From contig DRLW01000268.1 in assembly GCA_011375275.1 (NCBI GenBank), positions 1-6,848 of the forward strand: a DNA stretch of 6,848 nt, given 5' to 3'. The notes below the pieces were generated by a model. That model was not told where the DNA came from, did no database searches, and worked only from the letters and a program-made list of their open reading frames with translations. Origin of the DNA: Bacteroidota bacterium. Lineage in GTDB: Bacteria > Zhuqueibacterota > Zhuqueibacteria > Zhuqueibacterales > Geothermadaptataceae. The position numbers were made by a program, and so were the translations under genes. Position 1 is the first letter of the stretch. Each line of letters begins with the position of its first letter. Of this stretch, positions 1 through 6,728 are shown in pieces.

Positions 1-478
1 CCGTTCGCCCGCGCACTACCAGTCCTTTGCCGGTATCGAAATTATAAACCATCTTCTCACCAACGATCCGGTCCCCGCCATCTTCGAGAACCGGGAGCTG
101 GCGGGGGTTGCCGTCAGTACTGTCATCCGTGGCAGCACTCAGCAGAGAATCCGGCAAAGGCTCGGCCGTCAGGGTTTTGCGGTCCATCTCGATGGTGATC
201 TTCCCTGCTTCGATGGTCATGGACTTATACTTCACAACCGCGCGGTCCACGAGATAGAGCACGTGATTTTTGATATCTTCATGAAAATGCCGGGCATCAT
301 AGCTGATAGGCGCATCAACATCGCTCTTGCGCGCGACGCTGTCGGCAGCGACCGCTGCGGCAGCACCAGCCCCCCCGGCTGCGATCATCCCGGTTTGTGC
401 CTGTCCTGCAACCGGAAGGAGCGCTGTCAGCAGCAGCAACCACACCCATGGCGGCTTTTTTTCTGCACGATCCATCAT
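1..478 (-). CDS. lptD: LptD/OstA-like LPS-assembly outer-membrane protein, N-terminal part (runs off left edge)
   Basis: The C-terminal part of this gene lies beyond position 1; 159 codons are visible. Residues 1-27 form a signal peptide: a charged start (MMDRAEKK), a hydrophobic core rich in Leu around 11-23, and a likely cleavage site after GQA. An Ala/Gly-rich linker (about 30-48) follows. From about 55 there is an OstA/LptA-type beta-jellyroll pattern: DAPISYDA, then alternating strands (VLYLVDRAVVKYKSMTIEAGKI), and later GEKMVYNFDTGKGLVVRG. The last motif is typical of periplasmic N-terminal domains of LptD-like proteins in FCB-type bacteria. In the family this domain receives LPS from the periplasmic bridge and the missing C-terminal barrel inserts it into the outer membrane. 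An acidic, Ser/Asp-rich stretch (about 108-136) interrupts the domain and may be a loop. The start is one of two adjacent ATGs, three bases after the rarA stop. The nearest purine-rich Shine-Dalgarno candidate (GAGAAG) is about 12 bases upstream, so translation probably depends on coupling to rarA. A related OstA-domain protein other than true LptD is possible because the barrel is not visible. Confidence 0.72.
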   Translation of the reverse strand, partial: MMDRAEKKPPWVWLLLLTALLPVAGQAQTGMIAAGGAGAAAAVAADSVARKSDVDAPISYDARHFHEDIKNHVLYLVDRAVVKYKSMTIEAGKITIEMDRKTLTAEPLPDSLLSAATDDSTDGNPRQLPVLEDGGDRIVGEKMVYNFDTGKGLVVRGRT

Positions 479-481
479 GGC

Positions 482-1831
482 TTACTGTTGCTTCTCTTTT
501 TTGCGCTCTGCTTTATACCGGCCGGGCCAGAGCTGTTTCAAACGTTCTGAAATCGACTTTTCGCGCCCCTGTTCCGTCGGGTGGTAATAGACATCCCGGC
601 CATACCCTTCCGGCAGATAGTTCTCTTTTACAAAATGGCCGGGGAAATTGTGCGGATACTGGTACTCTTTTCCATATCCCTGCGCCTTCATCAGCTTCGT
701 GGGTGCGTTACGCAAATGCAGGGGAATCGGAGGTAAGGTTTTGCCGGCAAGGGCCTGCTGAGCAGCATCGATGGCTCTGTAGCTGGCGTTGCTCTTTGGC
801 GCTGATGCGAGATATGTTACCGCCTGTGCCAGGATGATGCGCGCCTCCGGCATGCCGATATTGTGCACAGCATCGAACGTCGTCGAAGCCAGCACCAGCG
901 CAAAGGGATCGGCATTACCGATATCCTCGCTGGCAAATATGATCATCCTGCGAGCGATGAAACGCGGTTCTTCTCCGGCCTCCAGCATCCGGGCCAGATA
1001 GTGCATCGCAGCATCGGGGTCGCTGCCGCGCAGGCTTTTGATAAACGCTGAAATAGTGTCGTAATGCGCATCCCCGGCCTTGTCGTAGCGGACGACGCGG
1101 CGCTGAAAAGCCATGGCCACCTGCGCAGCACGGATATGCCGTTTGTCCCCGTCCAGTTCCCGGCTCAGATGAGCCGCCAACTCCAGCCCGTTGATCAGCT
1201 CGCGGCCGTCACCATTGGCAAAGCGGATGAGCAGCTCTTCAGCCTCATCATCGAGAAGAATATGCTCAGCGTTTTTCTGCAACCAGGCTGTGCGTGCCCG
1301 TTCCAGCAGCGCTGTCGCTTCCTGCTCTGTGAGAGGCTGCAAGGTAAAAACTCTGCAGCGGGAGAGAAGCGGCGAGATCACTTCGAAAGACGGATTCTCC
1401 GTGGTCGCGCCGATGAGAAACAGGGTGCCGTCCTCGACGCTGTGCAGCAGGGCATCCTGTTGCGATTTATTGAAGCGATGAATTTCATCGATGAACAGGA
1501 TCGTTCGCTGGCCGGATTTACGGTTGGCCCGCGCGCGGTCGATCACCCGGCGCACATCAGCAACACCGGCAGACACCGCACTCAGGGTAAAAAACATGCC
1601 ATCGACTTCGCTGGCGAAAATACGCGCCAGGGAAGTTTTACCCACCCCGGGCGGCCCCTGAAGAATCATGGAAATTGCGCGGCGGTTCTCCATCAGCAGG
1701 CGTATCGGCGCCCCCTCGCCGACAAGGTGCTGCTGGCCGATGTACTCATCCAGAGTTTGGGGACGCATGAAATCCGCAAGCGGTGCATCCTGCCGCTGTT
1801 GTTCCTTGTCTATTTGATCAAATAAATCCAT
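482..1831 (-). CDS. rarA: Replication-associated recombination protein A (RarA/MgsA AAA+ ATPase)
   Basis: This is a full-length 449-residue member of the RarA/MgsA/WRNIP1 family of clamp-loader-like AAA+ ATPases, which act in the cytoplasm at stalled or damaged replication forks. The N-terminus has the family opening (PLADFMRPQTLDEYIGQQHL, about 17-36). Walker A is GPPGVGKT (59-66) and Walker B is ILFIDE (111-116), followed by HRFNKSQQDALL. Sensor 1 is GATTENPSF (141-149), an arginine-finger region is SPLLSRCR (153-160), and the sensor-2 Arg is in GDGRELIN (207-214). The C-terminal MgsA tetramerisation region begins near 257 (YDTISAFIKSLRGSDPDAA) and includes FIARRMIIFASEDIGNADP. No key residue is missing. 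The ATG start is supported by AGGA at 1839-1842, seven bases upstream. The gene lies 49 bases after the propeller gene and 3 bases before the lptD-like gene, which suggests cotranscription. Family assignment is very secure; any functional link with its neighbours is inference. Confidence 0.97.
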   Translation of the reverse strand: MDLFDQIDKEQQRQDAPLADFMRPQTLDEYIGQQHLVGEGAPIRLLMENRRAISMILQGPPGVGKTSLARIFASEVDGMFFTLSAVSAGVADVRRVIDRARANRKSGQRTILFIDEIHRFNKSQQDALLHSVEDGTLFLIGATTENPSFEVISPLLSRCRVFTLQPLTEQEATALLERARTAWLQKNAEHILLDDEAEELLIRFANGDGRELINGLELAAHLSRELDGDKRHIRAAQVAMAFQRRVVRYDKAGDAHYDTISAFIKSLRGSDPDAAMHYLARMLEAGEEPRFIARRMIIFASEDIGNADPFALVLASTTFDAVHNIGMPEARIILAQAVTYLASAPKSNASYRAIDAAQQALAGKTLPPIPLHLRNAPTKLMKAQGYGKEYQYPHNFPGHFVKENYLPEGYGRDVYYHPTEQGREKSISERLKQLWPGRYKAERKKEKQQ

Positions 1832-1838
1832 TGCTCAT

Positions 1839-1842
1839 TCCT
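1839..1842 (-). promoter_or_regulatory. Ribosome binding site of rarA
   Basis: AGGA on the minus strand, seven bases before the ATG at 1831. It is ordinary in itself, but its spacing sets the pattern used here to choose the non-ATG starts of the two upstream genes. Confidence 0.7.
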
Positions 1843-1880
1843 GCCGGTCTTGGCTGCCCGGCGGTTATGCTTCCCTTGTT

Positions 1881-3596
1881 CTAATCGATACGGTTGGGGT
1901 CGTTCCAGAAAAACAAGGTTACGCCTTCGGGTGATCCCAGCCAAAGATAGTCACCATCGCGGCGGATTTCCAGCACATGATTATTCAGCAGGCCGTCCTC
2001 GCGGGTGTAACGGATCCAGTCCCGCGTTTCACGATTCAACCGGAACAGCCCTCCGCCGTCTGTTCCTGCCCACACTTGCCCGGCGGTCGCCAGAAGGCTG
2101 CGCACAGGGTAGTTTATGCTGAGATTCTTCTCCGGCTGATCCAGCCATTTATTGTTTTTCAAATCAAGGCCATAAACCGCATTGACGGTTCCCACCCACA
2201 GCTCATGCTCGAAAACACCCAGGGAAATGACAACCTCTCCGACCGGGCCATCGGCGGATTCGACAAAAGCACCGCGGTTGCTGTCGATTTCATAAAGATA
2301 CAACCCGAACTCGGTCGCTGCCCAGAGAAAATTTTCATGCAGGACGATATCAAAAACCCGGACCAGGTTGAGGTCTTTAGGCGCCAGATTCTGCGTCCGC
2401 AACGAGTCTGAACGGCTGCGCTGCAAATCGATCCGGTTCAGGCCCGCATTCGTGGCCAGATACAGGGTGTTGTCGCTGAAAACCAGATCATTGACATTAT
2501 CATCCAGCAGGCCGTCGGCTGTTGTCAAACGATACCAGTCACCCTCGCTGATGTCGAGGATATTCACACCAAAACGCGTGGCACAAAAGAGAGAATCCCC
2601 ATAAACATGCAGACGATTGATGTTGTCCGTGAGCAGGTTGAGATCAAATTTCGATTCATAATATCGCCACTCCCCCGACACCTGGTTCCAGTACGTAACC
2701 CCGGCTCTGCCGATATCCTCGCTGACGCCGGGGTTCTCATTTTTACCCGCAAACCAGACGCCGTTTTCATCGATGGCGATCGCCCGCACGTGCGGGCTGT
2801 AGAGTCCATACGGCATCATGGTCAAAAACTCTGAACGCAGATCACCACGCATGACACCAAATCCCCAGGTGCCCATCCATGAATTCAACCACTTGTCGTT
2901 GATCATCGCGGTAACCTTGGCGCGCCGCAACCGGGTATCCTGTACATAACCATCGATACTGAACAGATAGCCGTTGGTCATGTGGTAGTTGGGAAAATTG
3001 AATGAGCGCAGTGAGCGCCAACCGTTCCATGACACCGGGCCGTCCTTCAGCACATCTGCCCTGCTGGCGATGAAAATCGGGCCGCCGTAGCGATCGCTGC
3101 GGTACATCAGGCCGGAGGAGGTTTCAAAAAAGGCTGAGGTCCTGCCAAACCCGATAGACACGATAGCATCATAGGGCGAGATGCCGGACTCATCCTTGAA
3201 GGTATTGCTCCAGCGCTGCGATGACTCCTGGTAATTGCTGATCGCTGTCCGCGTCCCGCACCATAAAATATTCGTCGTCATATCAAATGCCACCGCAGTG
3301 ACGTAATTATCTGCCAGCCCGCTGCTGGTTGTAAACGGATAATCCCACTGGTTGGCAAAATAATCGTAGCGGATGATGCCGCCGGTCGTGCCGAAATAAA
3401 CGTAGTTCGGCCCGATACCGGCTGAGGTGACAAACCGGGTCATGGTGTAGCTAATCCAGTCACCCTGGCGGAAACCCGGATTGGTACCGCGGATTCGAAC
3501 TTCGTCATGCTTATCCTGTCCGGACACCATGCTGCTGAGCAGACACAGCGCGAACAGCCACGATATCCGGTATTTCCAGACTTTTACTCTGATCAC
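1881..3596 (-). CDS. Secreted beta-propeller protein with two-component-regulator (Reg_prop-type) repeats
   Basis: This is a 571-residue protein with a Sec signal peptide: MIRVKVWKYRISW then the hydrophobic LFALCLLSSMVSG, probably cut before QDKHDE. There is no proper lipobox around Cys18, so it is probably soluble in the periplasm or exported. The mature part is repetitive. About ten strand motifs resemble the Reg_prop pattern W-x-G-T-x-x-G-L-x-x-[YF/R]: near residues 64-78, 109-123, 237-250, 279-303, 335-349, 377-391, 423-437, 465-479, 507-521 and 550-564. Linkers of the form 'DGLLDDNVNDL' (361-371) and 'DGLLNNHVLEI' (534-544) separate blades. This predicts one or more beta-propellers. Such repeats usually form the sensor part of hybrid histidine kinases, but here the protein ends straight after the last blade with no membrane helix, kinase or secretion-tail domain recognised. 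The GTG start has GGAA eight to nine bases upstream, and places the signal peptide at the very N-terminus. The gene follows the sigma-54 activator by 44 bases. Ligand and function are unknown; a surface sensor or scaffold is a guess. Confidence 0.85.
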   Translation of the reverse strand: MIRVKVWKYRISWLFALCLLSSMVSGQDKHDEVRIRGTNPGFRQGDWISYTMTRFVTSAGIGPNYVYFGTTGGIIRYDYFANQWDYPFTTSSGLADNYVTAVAFDMTTNILWCGTRTAISNYQESSQRWSNTFKDESGISPYDAIVSIGFGRTSAFFETSSGLMYRSDRYGGPIFIASRADVLKDGPVSWNGWRSLRSFNFPNYHMTNGYLFSIDGYVQDTRLRRAKVTAMINDKWLNSWMGTWGFGVMRGDLRSEFLTMMPYGLYSPHVRAIAIDENGVWFAGKNENPGVSEDIGRAGVTYWNQVSGEWRYYESKFDLNLLTDNINRLHVYGDSLFCATRFGVNILDISEGDWYRLTTADGLLDDNVNDLVFSDNTLYLATNAGLNRIDLQRSRSDSLRTQNLAPKDLNLVRVFDIVLHENFLWAATEFGLYLYEIDSNRGAFVESADGPVGEVVISLGVFEHELWVGTVNAVYGLDLKNNKWLDQPEKNLSINYPVRSLLATAGQVWAGTDGGGLFRLNRETRDWIRYTREDGLLNNHVLEIRRDGDYLWLGSPEGVTLFFWNDPNRID

Positions 3597-3640
3597 CTTT
3601 TCGTTCCATGATTCCGGCCGGGGGAACTGCTGGCCGTGGA

Positions 3641-5011
3641 TTATTTGATACCGTAACGAACGAGTTTACGATGCAGGTTTGCCCTGTCCGTTTTGAGCAA
3701 TCGCGCCATTTTGCTGACATTGCCCCTGCTGCGGGCGAATGCCTGCAACAAAACCTGCTTCTCAAAAAAATCGAGTTTTTCGCGCAACGAATGGCGGCCG
3801 TCGAGAAGGTGGTAACCAGCCCCTGAAGGCAGCATAGCATCACCATCGGATTGCAGGTCCGGCACCACGCGCAGCAGCTTTTCAACCGTGATCACCTCGT
3901 CAGCCAGCATGACCATGATCCGTTCGACGATGTTTTGCACTTCCCGCACATTACCCGGCCAGGAGTAGTTATGCAGAACCTCCCGCGCTTCTTCGGAAAA
4001 CTGCGGAAGCTGTCCCTGACGACTGCTCCGGCCGGCAAAAGAGGCGAGCAGCTCATCGAGGTCGGAAATATGTTCTCGAAGGGGAGGAATGGTTATCGGC
4101 AGCACATTGAGCCGAAAATAAAGATCATTGCGGAAACGCCCGGCTTTGACCTCCTCGCGCAGGTTCTTGTTGGTTGCAGCCAGAACTCTGGCATCAAAGG
4201 GCACAGGGTCGGTCCCGCCGACAGGGATAAATTCGTTTTCCTGCAGCGCCCGCAGTACTTTTGCCTGCGTTGGAAGGGCCATATCACCAATCTCATCGAG
4301 AAAAAGCGTACCACCATCCGCCGCTGCCATCAGCCCCTGTTTTTTGCTGAATGCCCCGGTGAAGGCTCCTTTTTCGTGCCCGAACAGCTCACTTTCGATC
4401 AGTTCTCCGGGGATGGCCGCACAGTTTACTTTGATAAAGGGCCCGGACCGGCGACGGCTACGACGGTGGATATTTTCTGCCACCAGCTCCTTGCCGGTTC
4501 CGCTTTCTCCGAGGATGAGTACGCGCGTATCGCTGGCGGCAATTTTTTCGATGTCCCGCCGCAAACGTTGCATGGCAAACGAGCTGCCGACAATATCGCT
4601 GCTTTGCTGTTGTTTCCGCGTATCAGGTCTGCCATCAGCTTCGCCGGCGGACAGTTCGGTGTGTACCTGCTGCAAGAGCTCCCCTGCGGATACCGGCTTT
4701 TGCAGCACGGCGCGCGCTCCGCCACGCACGACAGCCACGACATCGCCGATAGCCGGATCGCTGGAGAGAAAAACCAGCGCCAGCTCCGGGGCGTGCGCCA
4801 GCAGGGTGGCACATTGGGAGCTCCGCTCTGCGCCCAGATCTGTCTCCCAAAAAACCAGATCAAACTGCTGTTCCAACGCCATGCGCACGGCAGCAAAATC
4901 AGCAGAACAGACTGCGGCGTGGAATCCATTCTTCTGCAATAAATCCTGATACTCCTGCGCCACGCGGGCGTCAGGCATGGCCAGCAATATTTTCGCGGGA
5001 GAGGGTTTCAA
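3641..5011 (-). CDS. Sigma-54-dependent activator (NtrC family) with a degenerate receiver domain
   Basis: This 456-residue protein has three parts. Residues about 5-120 form a receiver-like fold, but the acidic pair is replaced (KILLAMPD, 7-14) and the phosphoacceptor position in FDLVFWETDLG is Glu56 (codon GAG at 4844-4846) instead of Asp. The conserved Thr is Ser83 and the switch aromatic is Val102; only Lys105 (QKP) is kept. Residues about 138-385 form a sigma-54 AAA+ domain: Walker A GESGTGKE (168-175), an intact GAFTGA loop (215-220) that contacts sigma-54, Walker B GTLFLDE (234-240), AATNKNL (278-284), the arginine region FRNDLYFRLNVLPI (293-306), and WPGNVRE (351-357). Residues about 408-456 are a Fis-type helix-turn-helix (RGNVSKMARLLKTDRANLHR). 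It should bind upstream enhancer sites and open sigma-54 promoters by ATP hydrolysis. The TTG start is chosen because AAGGGA (5019-5024) lies seven bases upstream and it preserves the first receiver strand; the ATG at codon 12 would delete that strand and has no ribosome site. It overlaps the end of hflX by 41 bases. Target genes are unknown. Confidence 0.93.
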   Translation of the reverse strand: MKPSPAKILLAMPDARVAQEYQDLLQKNGFHAAVCSADFAAVRMALEQQFDLVFWETDLGAERSSQCATLLAHAPELALVFLSSDPAIGDVVAVVRGGARAVLQKPVSAGELLQQVHTELSAGEADGRPDTRKQQQSSDIVGSSFAMQRLRRDIEKIAASDTRVLILGESGTGKELVAENIHRRSRRRSGPFIKVNCAAIPGELIESELFGHEKGAFTGAFSKKQGLMAAADGGTLFLDEIGDMALPTQAKVLRALQENEFIPVGGTDPVPFDARVLAATNKNLREEVKAGRFRNDLYFRLNVLPITIPPLREHISDLDELLASFAGRSSRQGQLPQFSEEAREVLHNYSWPGNVREVQNIVERIMVMLADEVITVEKLLRVVPDLQSDGDAMLPSGAGYHLLDGRHSLREKLDFFEKQVLLQAFARSRGNVSKMARLLKTDRANLHRKLVRYGIK

Positions 5012-6287
5012 CGGGATATCCCTTGGCTTGAATCAAGGCGTTTAACTGGGCGGCGTGCCTGGCGCGGATGAGCACACGCAAAATCACCCGGTCCTGTTCA
5101 TACTTTTTATCCAGCACTTCTGCCAGGCGGTAAATTTTCGCCACCACATCACCATCTGCAGCAGGGACCGTGTAGATGAGCTCCTGGTCTTCCTCACGGA
5201 CATACTCCAGCAATGCTTGCTGAAAATCGTTGAGAAACATGCCGCGCGCTGCAGAAATGAACACCGCTGGCTTGTAGCGCTCGCGCAGAGCCGCAATCAC
5301 GTTGGGATTTCCGACCTGATCGATTTTATTGAAGACGAAAAGGGTCGGTTTGCTGTTCAGCTTCAGTTCCGTCAAAACCTGCTGTACGGTTTCGATCTGC
5401 TCGTCCATCACAGGATTGGTGATATCGATTACGTGGATCAACAGTTCGGCTTCCTGTGCCTCTTCCAGGGTGCTTTTGAAGCTGGCGATGAGGTGGTGCG
5501 GTAACTTTCGGATAAACCCGACAGTATCGATCAACAGGACACGATCCCGTTCCGAGAGTTTGAGTTCGCGAATTGTGGCATCCAGTGTGGCGAAGAGCCG
5601 GTTCTCGACGAAAACTTCTGATTCTGTCAGAGCATTCAGCAGCGTGGATTTGCCGACATTGGTGTATCCGACCAGAGCGGCCTTGAAAACATCCTGCCTG
5701 TGCTTGCGCCGTTGCTGGCGCTGTTTTTCAATTTTAACCAGGTCACGTTCCAGGCTGTCAATGCGTTTGCGGATCAAACGCCTGTCAACTTCGAGCTGCG
5801 TTTCACCCGGACCACGCGTGCCGATGCCACCAACCTGCCGGGAAAGGTGAGTCCACTGGCGCGTCAAACGAGGCAGCATGTAACGCAGTTGCGCCAGCTC
5901 AACCTGTGTGCGCGCCTCGCGGGTTTTGGCGCGGTTGGCAAAGATATCGAGAATCAACGCGCTGCGGTCGATGACTTTTTTGCCGGAAAGTTTTTCTAAA
6001 TTTCGCGTTTGCGCGGGGGACAGGTCATCGTCAAAAATAATGAGATTTGCCTTCAGCTCCGAAGACAAGCCAGCCAGTAACTTGGCCTTACCTTTTCCTA
6101 TATAATAAGCCGGGTCCGGCTTTTTACGTTCCTGAACCATCCGGTCCATGACCTCGGCGCCGGCCGTATCAGCCAGCAGCTCGAGTTCATCCAGATGCTC
6201 TTCCGTCTCCCAGCGATCGCCGCTGACACCGGATACACCGACAATAATCGCTTTCTCTCTGACGCTTTCTGTTTCTTTTTTACTCAA
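4971..6287 (-). CDS. hflX: GTPase HflX (ribosome-associated, 50S-binding)
   Basis: Product is 438 residues if started at the TTG at 6287, or 453 from the ATG at 6332. HflX is a cytoplasmic GTPase that binds the 50S subunit and splits stalled ribosomes, particularly after heat or antibiotic stress. In the 438-residue numbering, the N-terminal HflX domain includes DPAYYIGKGKAKLL (58-71), LIIFDDDLSPAQTRNLEK (82-99) and VIDRSALILDIFANRAKTRE (105-124). The family signature GGIGTRGPGETQLE (153-166) precedes an arginine-rich helical linker. The G domain has G1 GYTNVGKST (207-215), the G2 region FATLDATIRE, G3 DTVGF (254-258), G4 NKID (320-323) and G5 SA near 345. A C-terminal domain (about 370-438) follows. 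The TTG is preferred because GGAG (6295-6298) sits exactly seven bases upstream, the same spacing as for rarA and the sigma-54 activator. The ATG has only a weak AGG, and the extra residues (MACYPRNARANRSLC) look non-conserved. It is the first gene of the apparent operon; its end overlaps the next start, implying translational coupling. Confidence 0.95.
   Translation of the reverse strand: MSKKETESVREKAIIVGVSGVSGDRWETEEHLDELELLADTAGAEVMDRMVQERKKPDPAYYIGKGKAKLLAGLSSELKANLIIFDDDLSPAQTRNLEKLSGKKVIDRSALILDIFANRAKTREARTQVELAQLRYMLPRLTRQWTHLSRQVGGIGTRGPGETQLEVDRRLIRKRIDSLERDLVKIEKQRQQRRKHRQDVFKAALVGYTNVGKSTLLNALTESEVFVENRLFATLDATIRELKLSERDRVLLIDTVGFIRKLPHHLIASFKSTLEEAQEAELLIHVIDITNPVMDEQIETVQQVLTELKLNSKPTLFVFNKIDQVGNPNVIAALRERYKPAVFISAARGMFLNDFQQALLEYVREEDQELIYTVPAADGDVVAKIYRLAEVLDKKYEQDRVILRVLIRARHAAQLNALIQAKGYPVETLSRENIAGHA
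5019..5024 (-). promoter_or_regulatory. Ribosome binding site deciding the TTG start of the sigma-54 activator
   Basis: AAGGGA on the minus strand lies seven bases before TTG at 5011, inside the 3' end of hflX. It overlaps a perfect ten-base palindrome (GGGATATCCC, 5013-5022) that could be chance, since the bases also encode Gly-Tyr-Pro of HflX. The next in-frame ATG (4976-4978) has no comparable site. Confidence 0.65.
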
Positions 6288-6294
6288 GCACAAA

Positions 6295-6298
6295 CTCC
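6295..6298 (-). promoter_or_regulatory. Ribosome binding site supporting the TTG start of hflX
   Basis: GGAG on the minus strand is separated by seven bases from TTG at 6287, which begins MSKKETESVREKA. The alternative upstream ATG at 6332 has only AGG nine bases away. The choice of start is an inference from spacing and sequence plausibility. Confidence 0.55.
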
Positions 6299-6506
6299 GG
6301 TTTGCCCGGGCGTTGCGGGGATAACAGGCCATGAGGTTGAGCCTGTCTCTGTTCCATACCCGGAATATTCAAAACAACACGTCGCCATCCGTTGGCAACA
6401 GACTCTTTTTTATCCCATTTATACAAGAGCGCTGCGTATCAGGACGTCGGGACAGTTGAAAAATTTTATTCAGTGACTGCTCAGGGTGTCCAGTTAACTC
6501 AGCGAA

Positions 6507-6516
6507 CCAGGCCTGG
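6507..6516. repeat. Perfect ten-base palindrome CCAGGCCTGG
   Basis: A short perfect palindrome just outside the left end of the two-hairpin element. It could be an operator-like site or chance; nothing else supports a function. Confidence 0.25.
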
Positions 6517-6533
6517 CCCAGTTTCCGTCATGT

Positions 6534-6636
6534 GTCATTCCGGCCAGGCGAAGTGCCGTGCCGGAATCTCATCTTTTCGGGCACGTGACTGAGTCTTGGA
6601 GATCCCGGTCTTCCGCTGCGCGGAAACCGGAATGAC
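6534..6636. repeat. 103-bp inverted-repeat, two-hairpin element (MITE/dRS3-like)
   Basis: The element is bounded by a perfect ten-base inverted repeat: GTCATTCCGG at 6534-6543 and CCGGAATGAC at 6627-6636. Each half can fold by itself. On the left, ATTCCGGC (6537-6544) pairs with GCCGGAAT (6560-6567) and an inner GGC/GCC pair is possible. On the right, CCGGT (6605-6609) plus TTCCGC (6611-6616) pair with GCGGAA (6620-6625) plus ACCGG (6626-6630), leaving one bulged C and a three-base loop. Inner flanks GGAATCTC and GAGATCCC are also near-complementary. The design resembles the widespread small interspersed repeats of the 'GTCATTCCGG...CCGGAATGAC' type and Neisseria dRS3 (ATTCCC...GGGAAT). No clear target-site duplication is seen. 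Mobility and copy number cannot be judged from one window. Confidence 0.7.
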
Positions 6637-6696
6637 TGCTCTGGTGCAGGCACGTGCTGTGGTCTGGTGGTCTGGTTGAAAAAATGCAACTGTGCT

Positions 6697-6728
6697 GGGT
6701 TACATGGATAACCCGGGATGACTGCGCT
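6697..6728. repeat. Hairpin plus partial second copy of the repeat end
   Basis: GGGTTA (6697-6702) pairs perfectly with TAACCC (6709-6714) across a six-base loop. It runs into CCGGGATGACTGCGCT (6713-6728), which matches the right end of the larger element and its flank, CCGGAATGACTGCTCT (6627-6642), at 14 of 16 bases. This suggests a decayed or rearranged second copy. A six-T run on the minus strand lies about 11 bases past the hairpin, which is too far for a convincing terminator. Confidence 0.4.

Noticed and set aside
1064..1825. Plus-strand open frame (253 codons) opposite rarA
   Set aside because: Antisense shadow of a highly conserved ATPase gene; the translation is low in recognisable motifs and has no ribosome site.
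3597..3640. CGGCC/GGCCG dyad between the activator and the propeller gene as a terminator
   Set aside because: The stem is only five pairs with a 12-base loop and no T-run follows, so it does not look like a terminator.
3851..4942. Long plus-strand open frame (363 codons) opposite the sigma-54 activator
   Set aside because: It is fully antisense to a gene with unmistakable AAA+ motifs, its translation shows no domain pattern, and it is explained by the codon bias of the real gene.
6373..6387. Possible sigma-54 promoter on the minus strand (TGGCGACGTGTTGTT)
   Set aside because: The bases ten after GG are TT instead of the required GC, so the -12 element is missing.
6392..6592. Plus-strand open frame of 66 codons upstream of hflX
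   Set aside because: It runs into the inverted-repeat element, has no plausible ribosome site and no recognisable protein features.
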